Origin: Crenarchaeota archaeon SCGC AAA471-B05
GTDB lineage: Archaea; Thermoproteota; Thermoprotei; Gearchaeales; Gearchaeaceae
Assembly (NCBI GenBank): GCA_000380705.1
Contig: AQYM01000033.1
Coordinates: 186,495-208,769, forward strand
Reading direction: 5' to 3'
DNA length: 22,275 nt
In this document: piece after piece, positions 1 to 7,040 of the stretch
Numbering within the stretch: position 1 is the first letter of the stretch
Layout: every line of letters begins with the position of its first letter
Position numbers and translations under genes: made by a program
Notes under the pieces: model-generated
Seen by the model: only the letters and a program-made list of their open reading frames with translations
The model's database searches: none
What the model was told of the DNA's origin: nothing

Positions 1-1
1 T

Positions 2-361
2 ATTAAATATGATGTTTATATTGGAATAAGGCGTGAAACTCCTGTTGCAATGAAAGATAATACTCCTGAATTTATTGAAATAATGAATAAATTAGTAGAT
101 CATGCAACTCATTATGGTGGTTATAAAGTTTATGCTCCTTTAATAACTTATGATAAAGATAAAGTAGTAAGATTGGGAGAGGAATTAGGTATTCCATGGA
201 AATATACCTATAGCTGTTATAGAGGAGGTCTTGGTTATAAAGAAGTTAACGGAGAAAAAATTCCCATACATTGCGGCTGGTGTAGTAATTGTAGAAGGCG
301 GATCTTAGCGTTTAAGGAGGCAAATATAAAGGATCCTTCTATATATTTAAAATTAGATTAA
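2..361 (+). CDS. queC: 7-cyano-7-deazaguanine synthase QueC, 3' part
   Basis: This is the C-terminal part of QueC, the ATP-dependent enzyme that converts carboxy-deazaguanine to preQ0, in archaea the precursor of archaeosine in tRNA. The frame is open from base 2, so the 5' end lies outside the window and the ATG at 50 is an internal Met. The visible part reads VYIGIRRET, then PEFIEIMNKLVDHAT, an APLI segment and a KVVRLGEELGIP helix, all typical of the QueC C-terminal half. The zinc-binding cysteines are visible as SCYR followed by CGWCSNCRRR. The order and spacing match the family, and the end (KDPSIYLKLD) is a normal QueC terminus. The next gene, ctaB, is on the same strand 109 bp later and probably has its own promoter. 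The missing N-terminus holds the ATP-pyrophosphatase loop, so activity cannot be judged here. Confidence 0.88.
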   Translation: MKYDVYIGIRRETPVAMKDNTPEFIEIMNKLVDHATHYGGYKVYAPLITYDKDKVVRLGEELGIPWKYTYSCYRGGLGYKEVNGEKIPIHCGWCSNCRRRILAFKEANIKDPSIYLKLD

Positions 362-390
362 CTATAATCATTAATTTGCACCGAAAGAAT

Positions 391-421
391 AGTTTTCTTA
401 AGTTCAAGTTTTTGTTTTAAA
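391..421 (+). terminator. T-rich candidate terminator after queC
   Basis: Several T runs (four to five T each) follow the queC stop within 60 bp. Archaeal RNA polymerase often terminates at oligo-T stretches without a hairpin. In DNA this AT-rich such runs also occur by chance, so support is weak. Confidence 0.25.
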
Positions 422-470
422 ATTATTAGGATGGTTAATTATTTATTTGTAGTAAATGAAATAAGAAACA

Positions 471-1343
471 ATGAAGATTAAGGATATACTTTTACTTTAT
501 AAGTTTAGAGTTTGGACACTGCTAATATTCACAGGAATATTTTCCTATTTAATAGCTACTAAGGCAGGCTATGAATTTAAATTGGATATTTTGATCATTT
601 TATTTATTGCAGGTTCTCTTGCAATATGGGGCAACGGAGCATTAAATAACTATTTTGAAGTCGAAACTGACAAACTTATGTTACGTACTTCAAAAAGACC
701 TTTGGTTACAAATTCTATTAATAAGAATTTTGCACTTTATTCAGGAATAACATTTATAATTACCGGTACAATTTTGGCTTTGGTTTTTATAAACTTATTA
801 ACAGCGTTTTTCATTATTTTGGCTTCCATAATTTATTATATTTATACAGTTTTCTTAAAAAAACGAACTTCTTTAAACGTTATAATAGGTGGTTTTGCTG
901 GTAATTGTACTGCATGGGGAGGATGGGCTGCTGCTACAGGAAGCTTTAATTTATTCGCTTTTCTATTAGGCATGTTAATATATTTTTGGACTAATCCACA
1001 TTTTTGGGCTCTAGCTTTTAAATATAGAGAAGATTATAAAAGGGCAAATTTACCTATGTTAACTGTAATTATGGATGAAAAGAAATCTTCAAGAATAATA
1101 GCAATTTCAAGCTTACCTTTACCTTTGATAACTGCTTTATTGGGATTTGTAGGAAATTTAAGTATGTATTTTTTAATTTTTAGTTTTATTATGAATTTAA
1201 TTTTTATCTTTTTAGCAATTTGGCTTTATTTAAATCCTACAGAAAAAAATTCTTGGATATTGTTTAAGTTTTCTTCACCTTTTTTAGCGATAATTTATAT
1301 AGCAATATATTTAGATCCTTCAAAAATAGAGTTTAAATTTTAA
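471..1343 (+). CDS. ctaB: Heme O synthase (protoheme IX farnesyltransferase)
   Basis: This UbiA-superfamily membrane prenyltransferase attaches a farnesyl-type chain to heme b to give heme O, the precursor of heme A in heme-copper oxidases. The 290-residue protein is nearly all hydrophobic, with about eight or nine membrane segments. The first Asp-rich motif reads NNYFEVETDKLMLRTSKRPL, the CtaB/COX10 form of the UbiA motif. The second region, KYREDYKRANLPML, is also specific for heme O synthases rather than quinone or lipid prenyltransferases. The glycine-rich GGFAGNCTAWGGW segment fits the family. The ATG at 471 gives a normal N-terminus just before the first membrane helix. The gene ends by overlapping 4 bp with the convergent DsrE-like gene. 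Its position beside a Rieske/cytochrome b operon suggests a shared role in aerobic respiration (inference). Confidence 0.87.
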   Translation: MKIKDILLLYKFRVWTLLIFTGIFSYLIATKAGYEFKLDILIILFIAGSLAIWGNGALNNYFEVETDKLMLRTSKRPLVTNSINKNFALYSGITFIITGTILALVFINLLTAFFIILASIIYYIYTVFLKKRTSLNVIIGGFAGNCTAWGGWAAATGSFNLFAFLLGMLIYFWTNPHFWALAFKYREDYKRANLPMLTVIMDEKKSSRIIAISSLPLPLITALLGFVGNLSMYFLIFSFIMNLIFIFLAIWLYLNPTEKNSWILFKFSSPFLAIIYIAIYLDPSKIEFKF

Positions 1344-1756
1344 AAATTAATAACTTTATCGCTACTTATTAAAGTTGACATGATATCATGTATTGTTGTT
1401 AGTTCAAAAATATCCTCAATATTTCTATTATCTCCTATATATTCTGAGATATTATAAATTATTGTAGAAATGTTACATACTTTTAAAAATAAATAGTATT
1501 TATTTTTTAACAAATTTAATAAATCATAAACTGTGTTTAAGTTATTTAAATAAAACCCGGTTTGTGCTTCGATTATATTTCTTATATTTTGTTTTATTTT
1601 TATTTTTTTTAAAATATTCTTTTGAGTAATTTTAACACCATCATTAATAAATATACAATTTAATTCGTTTCCTTTAATTAAAAAAATTATATAAGTTAAG
1701 GGAATAAAAATTGTTTCTTCGTTATAAAAGTTTGTTATCAAAAAACATATTTTCAT
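1340..1756 (-). CDS. DsrE/DsrF-like small protein (candidate), last gene of respiratory operon
   Basis: This 138-residue soluble protein looks like the DsrE/DsrF/TusD alpha-beta fold. It has a first strand MKICFLITNF followed by a helix, a second strand NCIFINDGV, a Cys-containing strand near residue 93 (FLKVCNIS), and a C-terminus ending SSDKVINF that resembles the typical xxxADxVLxF end. Family members handle persulfide sulfur or act as small binding subunits; the substrate here is unknown. Cysteines are at 4, 34 and 93. Its start overlaps the stop of the preceding 121-aa membrane protein as ATGA, so it is very likely translated from the cytochrome b operon mRNA. Its 3' end overlaps ctaB by 4 bp, convergently. 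The family call rests on pattern by eye and is moderate; co-translation is well supported. Confidence 0.55.
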   Translation of the reverse strand: MKICFLITNFYNEETIFIPLTYIIFLIKGNELNCIFINDGVKITQKNILKKIKIKQNIRNIIEAQTGFYLNNLNTVYDLLNLLKNKYYLFLKVCNISTIIYNISEYIGDNRNIEDIFELTTIHDIMSTLISSDKVINF

Positions 1757-2118
1757 GATTCTTTTTCATATTGTACATGTTTCCCTTTAACAAATGCCCT
1801 ATAATAAATTAATAACGCCGCACCAAATAATGCAACTATAATTCCTATTATAACTCCTGCATTCCTTTGTGCTTCTGAAGCAGCAAAACCAAATACTGTA
1901 TAATATGTGATTTTTGCGGCTGTTGTTGCGATTGTCGTTGTGATAATTTTTGTTTCGTTACTTCCTGTGATTGTTGTTGGAAATATATAAGTAGTAGAGT
2001 ATCTGGTAATGGTTGGAATAACTTCTTGTTTTTGTGTTTCAAAGAATATAAAAGGCAATAATGCAAATTGTATTATTACTATTACTAAAATGACTCTTAC
2101 AGCTATTACTTCTCTCAT
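1753..2118 (-). CDS. Small two-helix membrane protein with Thr-rich external loop, respiratory operon
   Basis: I do not recognise this 121-residue protein. It has an N-terminal membrane segment or signal anchor (about residues 6-26). A middle segment (about 30-70) is very rich in Thr with an NET glycosylation sequon, and a second membrane helix follows (about 86-107) before a short basic cytoplasmic tail. The Thr-rich stretch probably faces the outside, where archaeal surface proteins are often glycosylated. It starts inside the stop codon of the 71-aa gene (ATGA) and its own stop overlaps the next start the same way. It therefore belongs to the Rieske/cytochrome b transcription unit and may be a structural subunit of that complex (inference). 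No heme-binding CxxCH or metal motif is visible. Confidence 0.75.
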   Translation of the reverse strand: MREVIAVRVILVIVIIQFALLPFIFFETQKQEVIPTITRYSTTYIFPTTITGSNETKIITTTIATTAAKITYYTVFGFAASEAQRNAGVIIGIIVALFGAALLIYYRAFVKGKHVQYEKES

Positions 2119-2330
2119 TTTTTATTACCTATTTTGGTAATAATTAATAATATAATATATAAAATAAATGATGCAATTATCGATAATACAAGTGTAAGTA
2201 TTAATACTACTATATTTAAGTTATTGCTTATTAAAATTATGCGAATTAGTGAAGTCAAATTAAACAATACAAATATGAATATGGCATTTAATAGAGTTAA
2301 ACCCAAATAGACTTTAAATTCTCTTCTCAT
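2115..2330 (-). CDS. 71-aa two-helix membrane protein, respiratory operon
   Basis: This small membrane protein of unknown family has two long hydrophobic helices (about residues 8-31 and 38-65) framed by basic ends (MRREFK at the start, KIGNKK at the end). I chose the ATG at 2330 because it gives an ATGA overlap with the cytochrome b stop, the same coupling seen at the next two junctions. An upstream ATG at 2336 would add two residues. The size and topology suit a minor structural subunit of the cytochrome b complex, like the small helices found in other quinol-oxidising complexes. That role is inferred from position only. Confidence 0.72.
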   Translation of the reverse strand: MRREFKVYLGLTLLNAIFIFVLFNLTSLIRIILISNNLNIVVLILTLVLSIIASFILYIILLIITKIGNKK

Positions 2331-3556
2331 ATCCATCCCTTCTTTTTATATAATAAATACATTATAATAGCAATCATAGCAGCTAAAATTGTACTGCTTA
2401 GCACTGTTAAAAAGAATGAAGTAGAGATTGCTAGTGATATCACTCCTCTTTCAAATAGGAAAACAAAGACTGATAATAATATTACTTCTGCAAACATGAT
2501 TGAACCTATTGTCACATGAATAAATCTTTTAGATATAGCTACTTCTTTTTTCCTATCTATGAAAGGTATTAAAATTAAATATAATGAAGCTATAGTTACT
2601 ACTAGTATGGTTATAAAAGTAGCTACGTCTGCTATACCAAATGATCTAATAAAATTCACTAATTCTTGCGGGTATGAAATTCTTACTATCTGGTACATCC
2701 AATAAAAGTACCATTCAGGTAAAGGTAATTCTTCAGGAATAGGTTTTGCAGGATCAAAATAATCGCCAATCCTGTTAGGAAATAGTGAAGCAAATATGAT
2801 TAAAATACCTGTATAAATCAATGCGATTGGGGAAATAAAGTAAAAACCTTCTGGAAACCATTTGTAATATCTTATTTTACTCCTTCTTGTATCTCTATGG
2901 GGATCAAATGCTCCATGATTTTCAAACATATACATTTTTATTAATAAAAGAATTAAAATAGAGCCAGGAACTATAAATACGTGAAGCATGTAAAATCTTT
3001 GTATTATATCTTGAGTACCTATTCCTTCAACTAAGTATGCTAAAAAATCTCCGATAAAAGGAACTGAACGGGCAACATTATAACCTACTTTTGTAGCATA
3101 TACTGATTGATCTGTATAAGGTAAAAGGTAACCCGTGAAACCTTGTACTAAAACTAATCCTCCTAAAATTATGCTTATTATCCACATTATTTCTCTAGGT
3201 TTTTTATAAGCTCCTGTTATGAATTGTCTTATTAAATGTATAAAGGCTGAACCTATCATTCCATATGTAGCATATAAGTGCAAAGTCCTTATTGTATGAC
3301 CAAATGGAACGTTTTCATCTATGAATTTTGTACTTGCATAGGCCCATGGTATTCCATCGTAATTTAAAGCAGAAGTAGGAACATAATAAAAAGCAAGCAT
3401 TGCCCCAGTTATTATTAATATAACGAAATTTGTTACAACTATAGCTCCTAACCAATAGGTTACATTAAAGGCATATTCTGGTATAGGTTTTAAGAAAGTG
3501 TTGGAGAAACCTATTCTTTCATCAATATAGTTAATTATTTTTCTTAAACTCGACAT
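2327..3556 (-). CDS. Cytochrome b of an archaeal Rieske/cytochrome b quinol-oxidising complex
   Basis: This membrane diheme cytochrome b oxidises quinol together with the Rieske protein. The 409 residues form an N-terminal four-helix heme domain and a C-terminal part with further helices. The quinol-oxidation motif PEWY is at 280-283. Heme-ligand histidines H93 and H107 are spaced 14 apart as in all cytochromes b, and H192 begins the fourth-helix HxxxxP motif. The partner of H107 is expected 14-15 residues after H192, but the sequence there is I206-K207, and the next His is H214. Lys207 thus occupies the likely fourth ligand site. Three extra helices follow PEWY (about 312-332, 347-367 and 376-403). 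The start ATG overlaps the Rieske stop by 1 nt (TAATG). No cytochrome c1 gene is present, as in other archaeal bc-like operons. It resembles the SoxC/SoxN group of Sulfolobales, but I do not assign a symbol. Confidence 0.92.
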   Translation of the reverse strand: MSSLRKIINYIDERIGFSNTFLKPIPEYAFNVTYWLGAIVVTNFVILIITGAMLAFYYVPTSALNYDGIPWAYASTKFIDENVPFGHTIRTLHLYATYGMIGSAFIHLIRQFITGAYKKPREIMWIISIILGGLVLVQGFTGYLLPYTDQSVYATKVGYNVARSVPFIGDFLAYLVEGIGTQDIIQRFYMLHVFIVPGSILILLLIKMYMFENHGAFDPHRDTRRSKIRYYKWFPEGFYFISPIALIYTGILIIFASLFPNRIGDYFDPAKPIPEELPLPEWYFYWMYQIVRISYPQELVNFIRSFGIADVATFITILVVTIASLYLILIPFIDRKKEVAISKRFIHVTIGSIMFAEVILLSVFVFLFERGVISLAISTSFFLTVLSSTILAAMIAIIMYLLYKKKGWI

Positions 3557-4233
3557 TATCTACCACCGCAAGTTAAAGCGTCATATTGATCCTTAACTAA
3601 TCTACCTGCACCAAATCCTCCTTTAAGGTTCTCCTTCAAATTTACTCCTTCAAGTCCTTCAGGGCCTAGACCTTTTATTACAGGTCCCTCCATTCCTACT
3701 GCATATATATCTCCATTTTCATCCATTTCTAAAATTACCCTAGGTACCCTTCTTGGTGGAGGCCCATATACTACTTGGGCATCATTTTCTACATCATAAG
3801 TTCCAGCATGACAGGGGCACCAAAGTACTTGTTTTGTTTTTGTAGTAAACTTTGAAGAAATTTCCTTATAATAAATTACTCTACAGCCTAAATGTTGGCA
3901 AATCGTGTTAAATGCAATAATATCCTTTTCAGGACCAATTCCGTTTTTAACTGGAACTCCAGCTTTAATCAAAATGCATGTTATACCAGTTAATGGGTAA
4001 CAGAAAGGTATACTTTTGCCTATTATACCTCTTTCATCTTTTCTTTCATCGACTTTATCAAAATCTTTTATATTAGCTATTTTTATTCTAGGGTATTTTG
4101 CTGTTTCGGTTCCTGTTGAAGGAGAAAGAATATAAGTACTTACTGGTACTATAGAGGCTATCGTAGCTATGGTAGAAGCAGTCAACAAACCTTTGATAAA
4201 ATTCCTTCTTTTTTCATCTACTTGGTATTCCAT
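3556..4233 (-). CDS. Rieske [2Fe-2S] protein with Tat signal anchor
   Basis: This is the Rieske iron-sulfur subunit that takes the first electron from quinol, anchored on the outer membrane face. KRRNFIKG at residues 8-15 is a twin-arginine export signal, followed by a hydrophobic anchor (about 16-36). The cluster motifs are CQHLGC (112-117) and CPCH (139-142): C112, H114, C139 and H142 bind the cluster, and C117 and C141 form the usual disulfide. After the second motif the sequence is AGTYD rather than GSxYD, so the Ser that hydrogen-bonds the cluster is Gly144 while Tyr146 is kept. Two more cysteines (78 and 86) lie upstream. The GPPPR segment at 157-161 matches the Rieske Pro loop. It is the first gene of a five-gene coupled operon. 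At 225 residues it has a normal length. Confidence 0.93.
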   Translation of the reverse strand: MEYQVDEKRRNFIKGLLTASTIATIASIVPVSTYILSPSTGTETAKYPRIKIANIKDFDKVDERKDERGIIGKSIPFCYPLTGITCILIKAGVPVKNGIGPEKDIIAFNTICQHLGCRVIYYKEISSKFTTKTKQVLWCPCHAGTYDVENDAQVVYGPPPRRVPRVILEMDENGDIYAVGMEGPVIKGLGPEGLEGVNLKENLKGGFGAGRLVKDQYDALTCGGR

Positions 4234-4245
4234 AATTTTTAGTAT

Positions 4246-4262
4246 TAAATTTTATTTAAATT
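4246..4262 (-). promoter_or_regulatory. TATA-like promoter of the Rieske/cytochrome b operon
   Basis: Read on the minus strand, AATTTAAATAAAA lies about 18-29 bp before the Rieske start codon, in the 62-bp gap after the GAF gene. The position fits a leaderless or near-leaderless archaeal promoter. The AT-rich background lowers certainty. Confidence 0.4.
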
Positions 4263-4295
4263 ATTTTTCTAAAAAGTATATGCGTTTATATAAAA

Positions 4296-4760
4296 TTATA
4301 TAATTTCGGAAATAAGATTGGCTACTTTGGATATGAACCATTCATCGTTGGAATCAAAAGCATTTAATTTATAACTATCTATGTCTATTTCTCCTATTAC
4401 TATTCCGTCTTTAAAAATAGGCACAACCAATTCAGATTTTGTTTCAGGAAAGCATTCTAAGTAATAAGGATTTAAGGAAACGTCGGATACGTTTATGATC
4501 CTTTTTTCTCTTGCAGCTAATCCGCATAATCCTTTATCTAATGAAATAACTTTATGCTGTGTTTCTCTATTCCCTTCATATTCGTATAAAAAGAGTTTAT
4601 CTCCTTGAAGCAAATATATCCCTATCCAGTTATACTTTTCAAAATTTTTCCTTAAAAATTTAAGGATTTCCTTAACTTTACCTCTTGAATCCAAGTTAGT
4701 TGTATTTACAATTTTTTCTATTTCTTTTAAGGTTAAAATGAACTTCCTTTTAATACTCAT
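4296..4760 (-). CDS. GAF-domain protein, probable free methionine-(R)-sulfoxide reductase
   Basis: This 154-residue single GAF domain resembles fRMsr, which reduces free methionine-(R)-sulfoxide. The line KGLCGLAAREKRIINVSDV (about 76-94) matches the fRMsr GVCGxAA...VxDV region. LECFPETKSELVVPI (101-115) matches the segment holding the catalytic Cys, with the following GEIDIDS strand typical of the family. Cys79 and Cys103 correspond to the resolving and catalytic cysteines by eye; the third Cys of the bacterial enzyme (in the DVHxFPxHIxC loop) is not separately seen. The N-terminal helix and NWIGIYLL (44-51) also fit. It is divergent from a small unknown gene across a 37-bp promoter region and ends 62 bp before the Rieske gene. 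Protection against oxidation would suit an aerobe (inference). A plain GAF sensor cannot be excluded. Confidence 0.75.
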   Translation of the reverse strand: MSIKRKFILTLKEIEKIVNTTNLDSRGKVKEILKFLRKNFEKYNWIGIYLLQGDKLFLYEYEGNRETQHKVISLDKGLCGLAAREKRIINVSDVSLNPYYLECFPETKSELVVPIFKDGIVIGEIDIDSYKLNAFDSNDEWFISKVANLISEII

Positions 4761-4797
4761 TATAATATTATTATATCGTTTGTTTTATAATAATTTC
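4761..4797. promoter_or_regulatory. 37-bp shared divergent promoter (GAF gene / small unknown gene)
   Basis: This gap separates two divergent start codons. For the plus-strand gene, TTATAT (4771-4776) is 22-27 bp before the ATG at 4798. For the minus-strand gene, TTATAAAACA (4781-4790 read in reverse) is about 21-30 bp before the start at 4760. The two TATA-like boxes sit side by side, so binding at one should hinder the other. Confidence 0.45.
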
Positions 4798-5124
4798 ATG
4801 GAAATTTATAAAGTAAAATTTAAGAATATAAATGATCTTATTTGCCATATAATAGCTAGTACAACAATATTACTTCCTTTTTATACTTTGAACTATTATA
4901 AAGGCTATGTATACTTTGTTGAATTTATTGGAGAATGTGCAGTTATATATTATACCAAGTCAGAAATTACCCCTTCAGTATATATTTTCGATGCTACTAA
5001 TTTTTCTCTTAAAAAACATCAAGGAATTCCTAAGTTTACCGAGCAAAACCAATATGTAATATATGTTAATGAAATTGAGAAGGATGAAGTATTTGAACAA
5101 GAAATTGAAAACTTAATCGAATAA
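4798..5124 (+). CDS. Conserved-looking small protein of unknown function
   Basis: I do not recognise this 108-residue protein. I use the ATG at 4798 (MEIYKVKFKN) rather than the upstream in-frame ATG at 4738. The longer form would overlap the divergent GAF gene and add a hydrophobic stretch encoded by its promoter region. The protein alternates short beta-like strands (YKVKF, YVYFVEF, CAVIYY, SVYIFDATNF, YVIYVN) with one hydrophobic helix near residues 12-33, and ends in an acidic helix. It may be a small soluble alpha-beta domain. No catalytic motif is evident. A TATA-like box at the right distance before 4798 supports this start. Its neighbours give no clear function. Confidence 0.6.
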   Translation: MEIYKVKFKNINDLICHIIASTTILLPFYTLNYYKGYVYFVEFIGECAVIYYTKSEITPSVYIFDATNFSLKKHQGIPKFTEQNQYVIYVNEIEKDEVFEQEIENLIE

Positions 5125-5382
5125 AAAATTTTTATATAAAAGAACAGCAAACAGTAATTCTTAAAAGAGGATATAAGGTTTTTATCTATTATAAATCAAA
5201 TCTAATTTTTAAATCATGATAAGCTTTAAATAATTTTTATTAATTTTTCACACATAAGGACAAACAAAATTTAGAACGCCAGTTACAATGAAGATCGCCC
5301 TTATAAAATTTTCACCTAGTTTTCTAAAGCATTTTTATGTTTGCAATTAAATGCTCTTATGATTATAAAAATGATAGAGAGA

Positions 5383-5404
5383 AATAAATTTACAATAAAT
5401 TTAC
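5383..5404. repeat. 11-bp tandem repeat, two copies
   Basis: AATAAATTTAC occurs twice in direct succession and is followed by a partial third copy (AATTA). It lies in the long gap before guaB. Given the AT-rich content it may be simple slippage. Confidence 0.7.
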
Positions 5405-5561
5405 AATTAATAAGATTTTACCGAGTCCAGATTGTTTTTATTTGAGAGATATGATCAAGAATCGATGAGGGACTCATTATTGTGAAGAAGTCAGTACGTT
5501 TAGGACAGCTAATTTAGAAACATTTTTCCCTTTAGCTAATTAAAAGAAAACGAATTATGCA

Positions 5562-5576
5562 TAAATTGATATATGT
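5562..5576 (+). promoter_or_regulatory. TATA-like promoter of guaB
   Basis: AAATTGATATATG lies about 20-33 bp before the guaB start, the normal spacing for a leaderless archaeal transcript. No Shine-Dalgarno sequence precedes the ATG, which supports leaderless translation. Confidence 0.4.
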
Positions 5577-5594
5577 CTTTCAACAATTATTAAT

Positions 5595-7040
5595 ATGGTA
5601 CGTCTATCTGAGCTAGATATAGAAAAAAGTTACGCTTTCAGTTTTGATGATTTTATTCTATTACCTGGCTATATAGACATAGAACCTAATGAAATATCCT
5701 TAGCAACAAAATTCTCGTTAAACATCAATCTAAACATACCTTTTGTTTCTGCTCCTATGGATACTGTTACAGAAGCGGAAATGGCAATAACGTTGGCAAG
5801 AAATGGTGGAATAGGAGTAATTCATAGAAACAATTCTATAGAGGAACAGATAGAACAGGTTAAGAAAGTAAAAAGGGCAGAATCTTTCATTATAAGAGAC
5901 GTTATAACTATAAGTCCAGATATGACTGTAGGTGAAGCTGCAAGAGTGATGCAAGAGCATGGAATTTCAGGTTTACCTGTCGTTGATGAAAATAATAAAC
6001 TACTCGGTATAATAACTGGCAGAGATGTAAGATTTGCTTCACCAGAAATTAAAGTCAGAGAAGCTATGACCACTGATGTAATTACTGCTCATGAAAAAAT
6101 TACACCAGAGGAGTCTATAGAATTAATGAAAAAATATAGGATAGAAAAGTTACCCGTTGTAGATAAGGATGGTAAACTCGTAGGATTAATTACATATAAA
6201 GATGTTAGTTTAAGAGGTAAGTTTAAATACGCTACAAGGGATGAAAATGGAAGATTAAGGGTAGCGGCTGCTGTTTCACCTTTCGATTTAGAAAGAGCAA
6301 TTAAATTATCCAAGTATGCTGATGCTTTGGTCATTGATGTTGCACATTTTCATAATCAGAATGTAATTTCTGCTACTTATAAAATAATTAAAAACGTAGA
6401 TGTCGATGTCATAATAGGAAATCTAGGTACAAAAGAAGGAGTTTTAGATTCTGTAAGTAAATTAGAAAAAGTAGCTGGGCTAAGGGTAGGTATAGGAAGT
6501 GGATCGGTATGCACAACTACTCAAATAACTAAAGCTGGTTCACCAACTTTATACGCTGTAGCTTTAGCTAGAGAAGCATTGGAGGAACTTGGTGCTGATA
6601 TACCGATAATTGCTGATGGAGGAATAAGAAATGCAGGAGATATTGTATTGGCAATAGCCTTTGGTGCTTCTTCAGCTATGATGGGATACATATTTGCAGG
6701 TTGCAAAGAAAGTCCATCACCTATGATGATGATAGGAGGTAGATATTACAAGCTTCATAGAGGAATGGGCAGTGCCAGCGCAAGACAAAAGAGAATGGCT
6801 GTAGATAGATATGCAAAGTTATCTAAAGAAATAGCCGAAGGTACGGAAGCTTGGTTACCTTACAAAGGAGAAGCTACTACTGTGATACAAGAATTAGTTG
6901 CAGGATTGAAAGCAGCTATGGGCTATGCTGGTGTAAAAAACATTAAAGAGTTACAAACAAAGGCTAAAGTAAGAAGGGTTTCTATTTCAGCTTTTGCAAA
7001 AGCTCCAGATTTATTATTCCCAGGAGAATCAAAATATTAA
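5595..7040 (+). CDS. guaB: Inosine-5'-monophosphate dehydrogenase
   Basis: IMPDH oxidises IMP to XMP with NAD+, the committed step of guanine nucleotide synthesis. The 481 residues have the usual layout: start of the catalytic barrel (1-90), two CBS domains (about 98-150 and 155-207), then the rest of the barrel. The catalytic loop GSGSVCTTT carries Cys306. The phosphate-binding IADGGIR is at 339-345, and the flap Arg-Tyr pair is in DRY (404-406). The NAD-side motif reads IDVAHFHN where DTAHGHS is usual, a mild divergence. The GTEAWLPYKG segment replaces the common EGIEGRVPYKG. CBS pairs in IMPDH commonly bind adenine or guanine nucleotides and tune activity. It converges on xpf with a 12-bp overlap, and the next enzyme in the pathway, split GMP synthase, is encoded just beyond on the opposite strand. 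Confidence 0.95.
   Translation: MVRLSELDIEKSYAFSFDDFILLPGYIDIEPNEISLATKFSLNINLNIPFVSAPMDTVTEAEMAITLARNGGIGVIHRNNSIEEQIEQVKKVKRAESFIIRDVITISPDMTVGEAARVMQEHGISGLPVVDENNKLLGIITGRDVRFASPEIKVREAMTTDVITAHEKITPEESIELMKKYRIEKLPVVDKDGKLVGLITYKDVSLRGKFKYATRDENGRLRVAAAVSPFDLERAIKLSKYADALVIDVAHFHNQNVISATYKIIKNVDVDVIIGNLGTKEGVLDSVSKLEKVAGLRVGIGSGSVCTTTQITKAGSPTLYAVALAREALEELGADIPIIADGGIRNAGDIVLAIAFGASSAMMGYIFAGCKESPSPMMMIGGRYYKLHRGMGSASARQKRMAVDRYAKLSKEIAEGTEAWLPYKGEATTVIQELVAGLKAAMGYAGVKNIKELQTKAKVRRVSISAFAKAPDLLFPGESKY

Larger units (their letters stand above)
5125..5594. other. 470-bp gap without recognisable protein gene
   Basis: This is the longest non-coding stretch in a window where most gaps are under 60 bp. 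It holds an 11-bp tandem repeat (5383-5404), an inverted repeat with 7-bp arms (5328-5334 and 5349-5355) and a small hairpin ATGAG-GGA-CTCAT (5465-5477). TATA-like stretches occur near 5223-5234 and 5300-5308. A 20-codon ATG frame at 5288-5350 is not convincing. I find no tRNA and no C/D box pair. The last 50 bp carry the guaB promoter. A non-coding RNA or the remains of a lost gene are both possible. Confidence 0.5.

Noticed and set aside
4738..4797. Hydrophobic N-terminal extension of the small unknown gene
   Set aside because: It would overlap the divergent GAF gene and consist of its promoter region; the ATG at 4798 has a TATA-like box at the right distance.
5288..5350. 20-codon frame MKIALIKFSPSF...
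   Set aside because: Too short, no coupling to a neighbour, no sign of conservation visible.
5822..6073. Antisense open frames within guaB, rpl13, eno, rpl7ae, rps28e and infB
   Set aside because: They lie opposite strongly conserved genes and show only frame-shadow composition with no domain.
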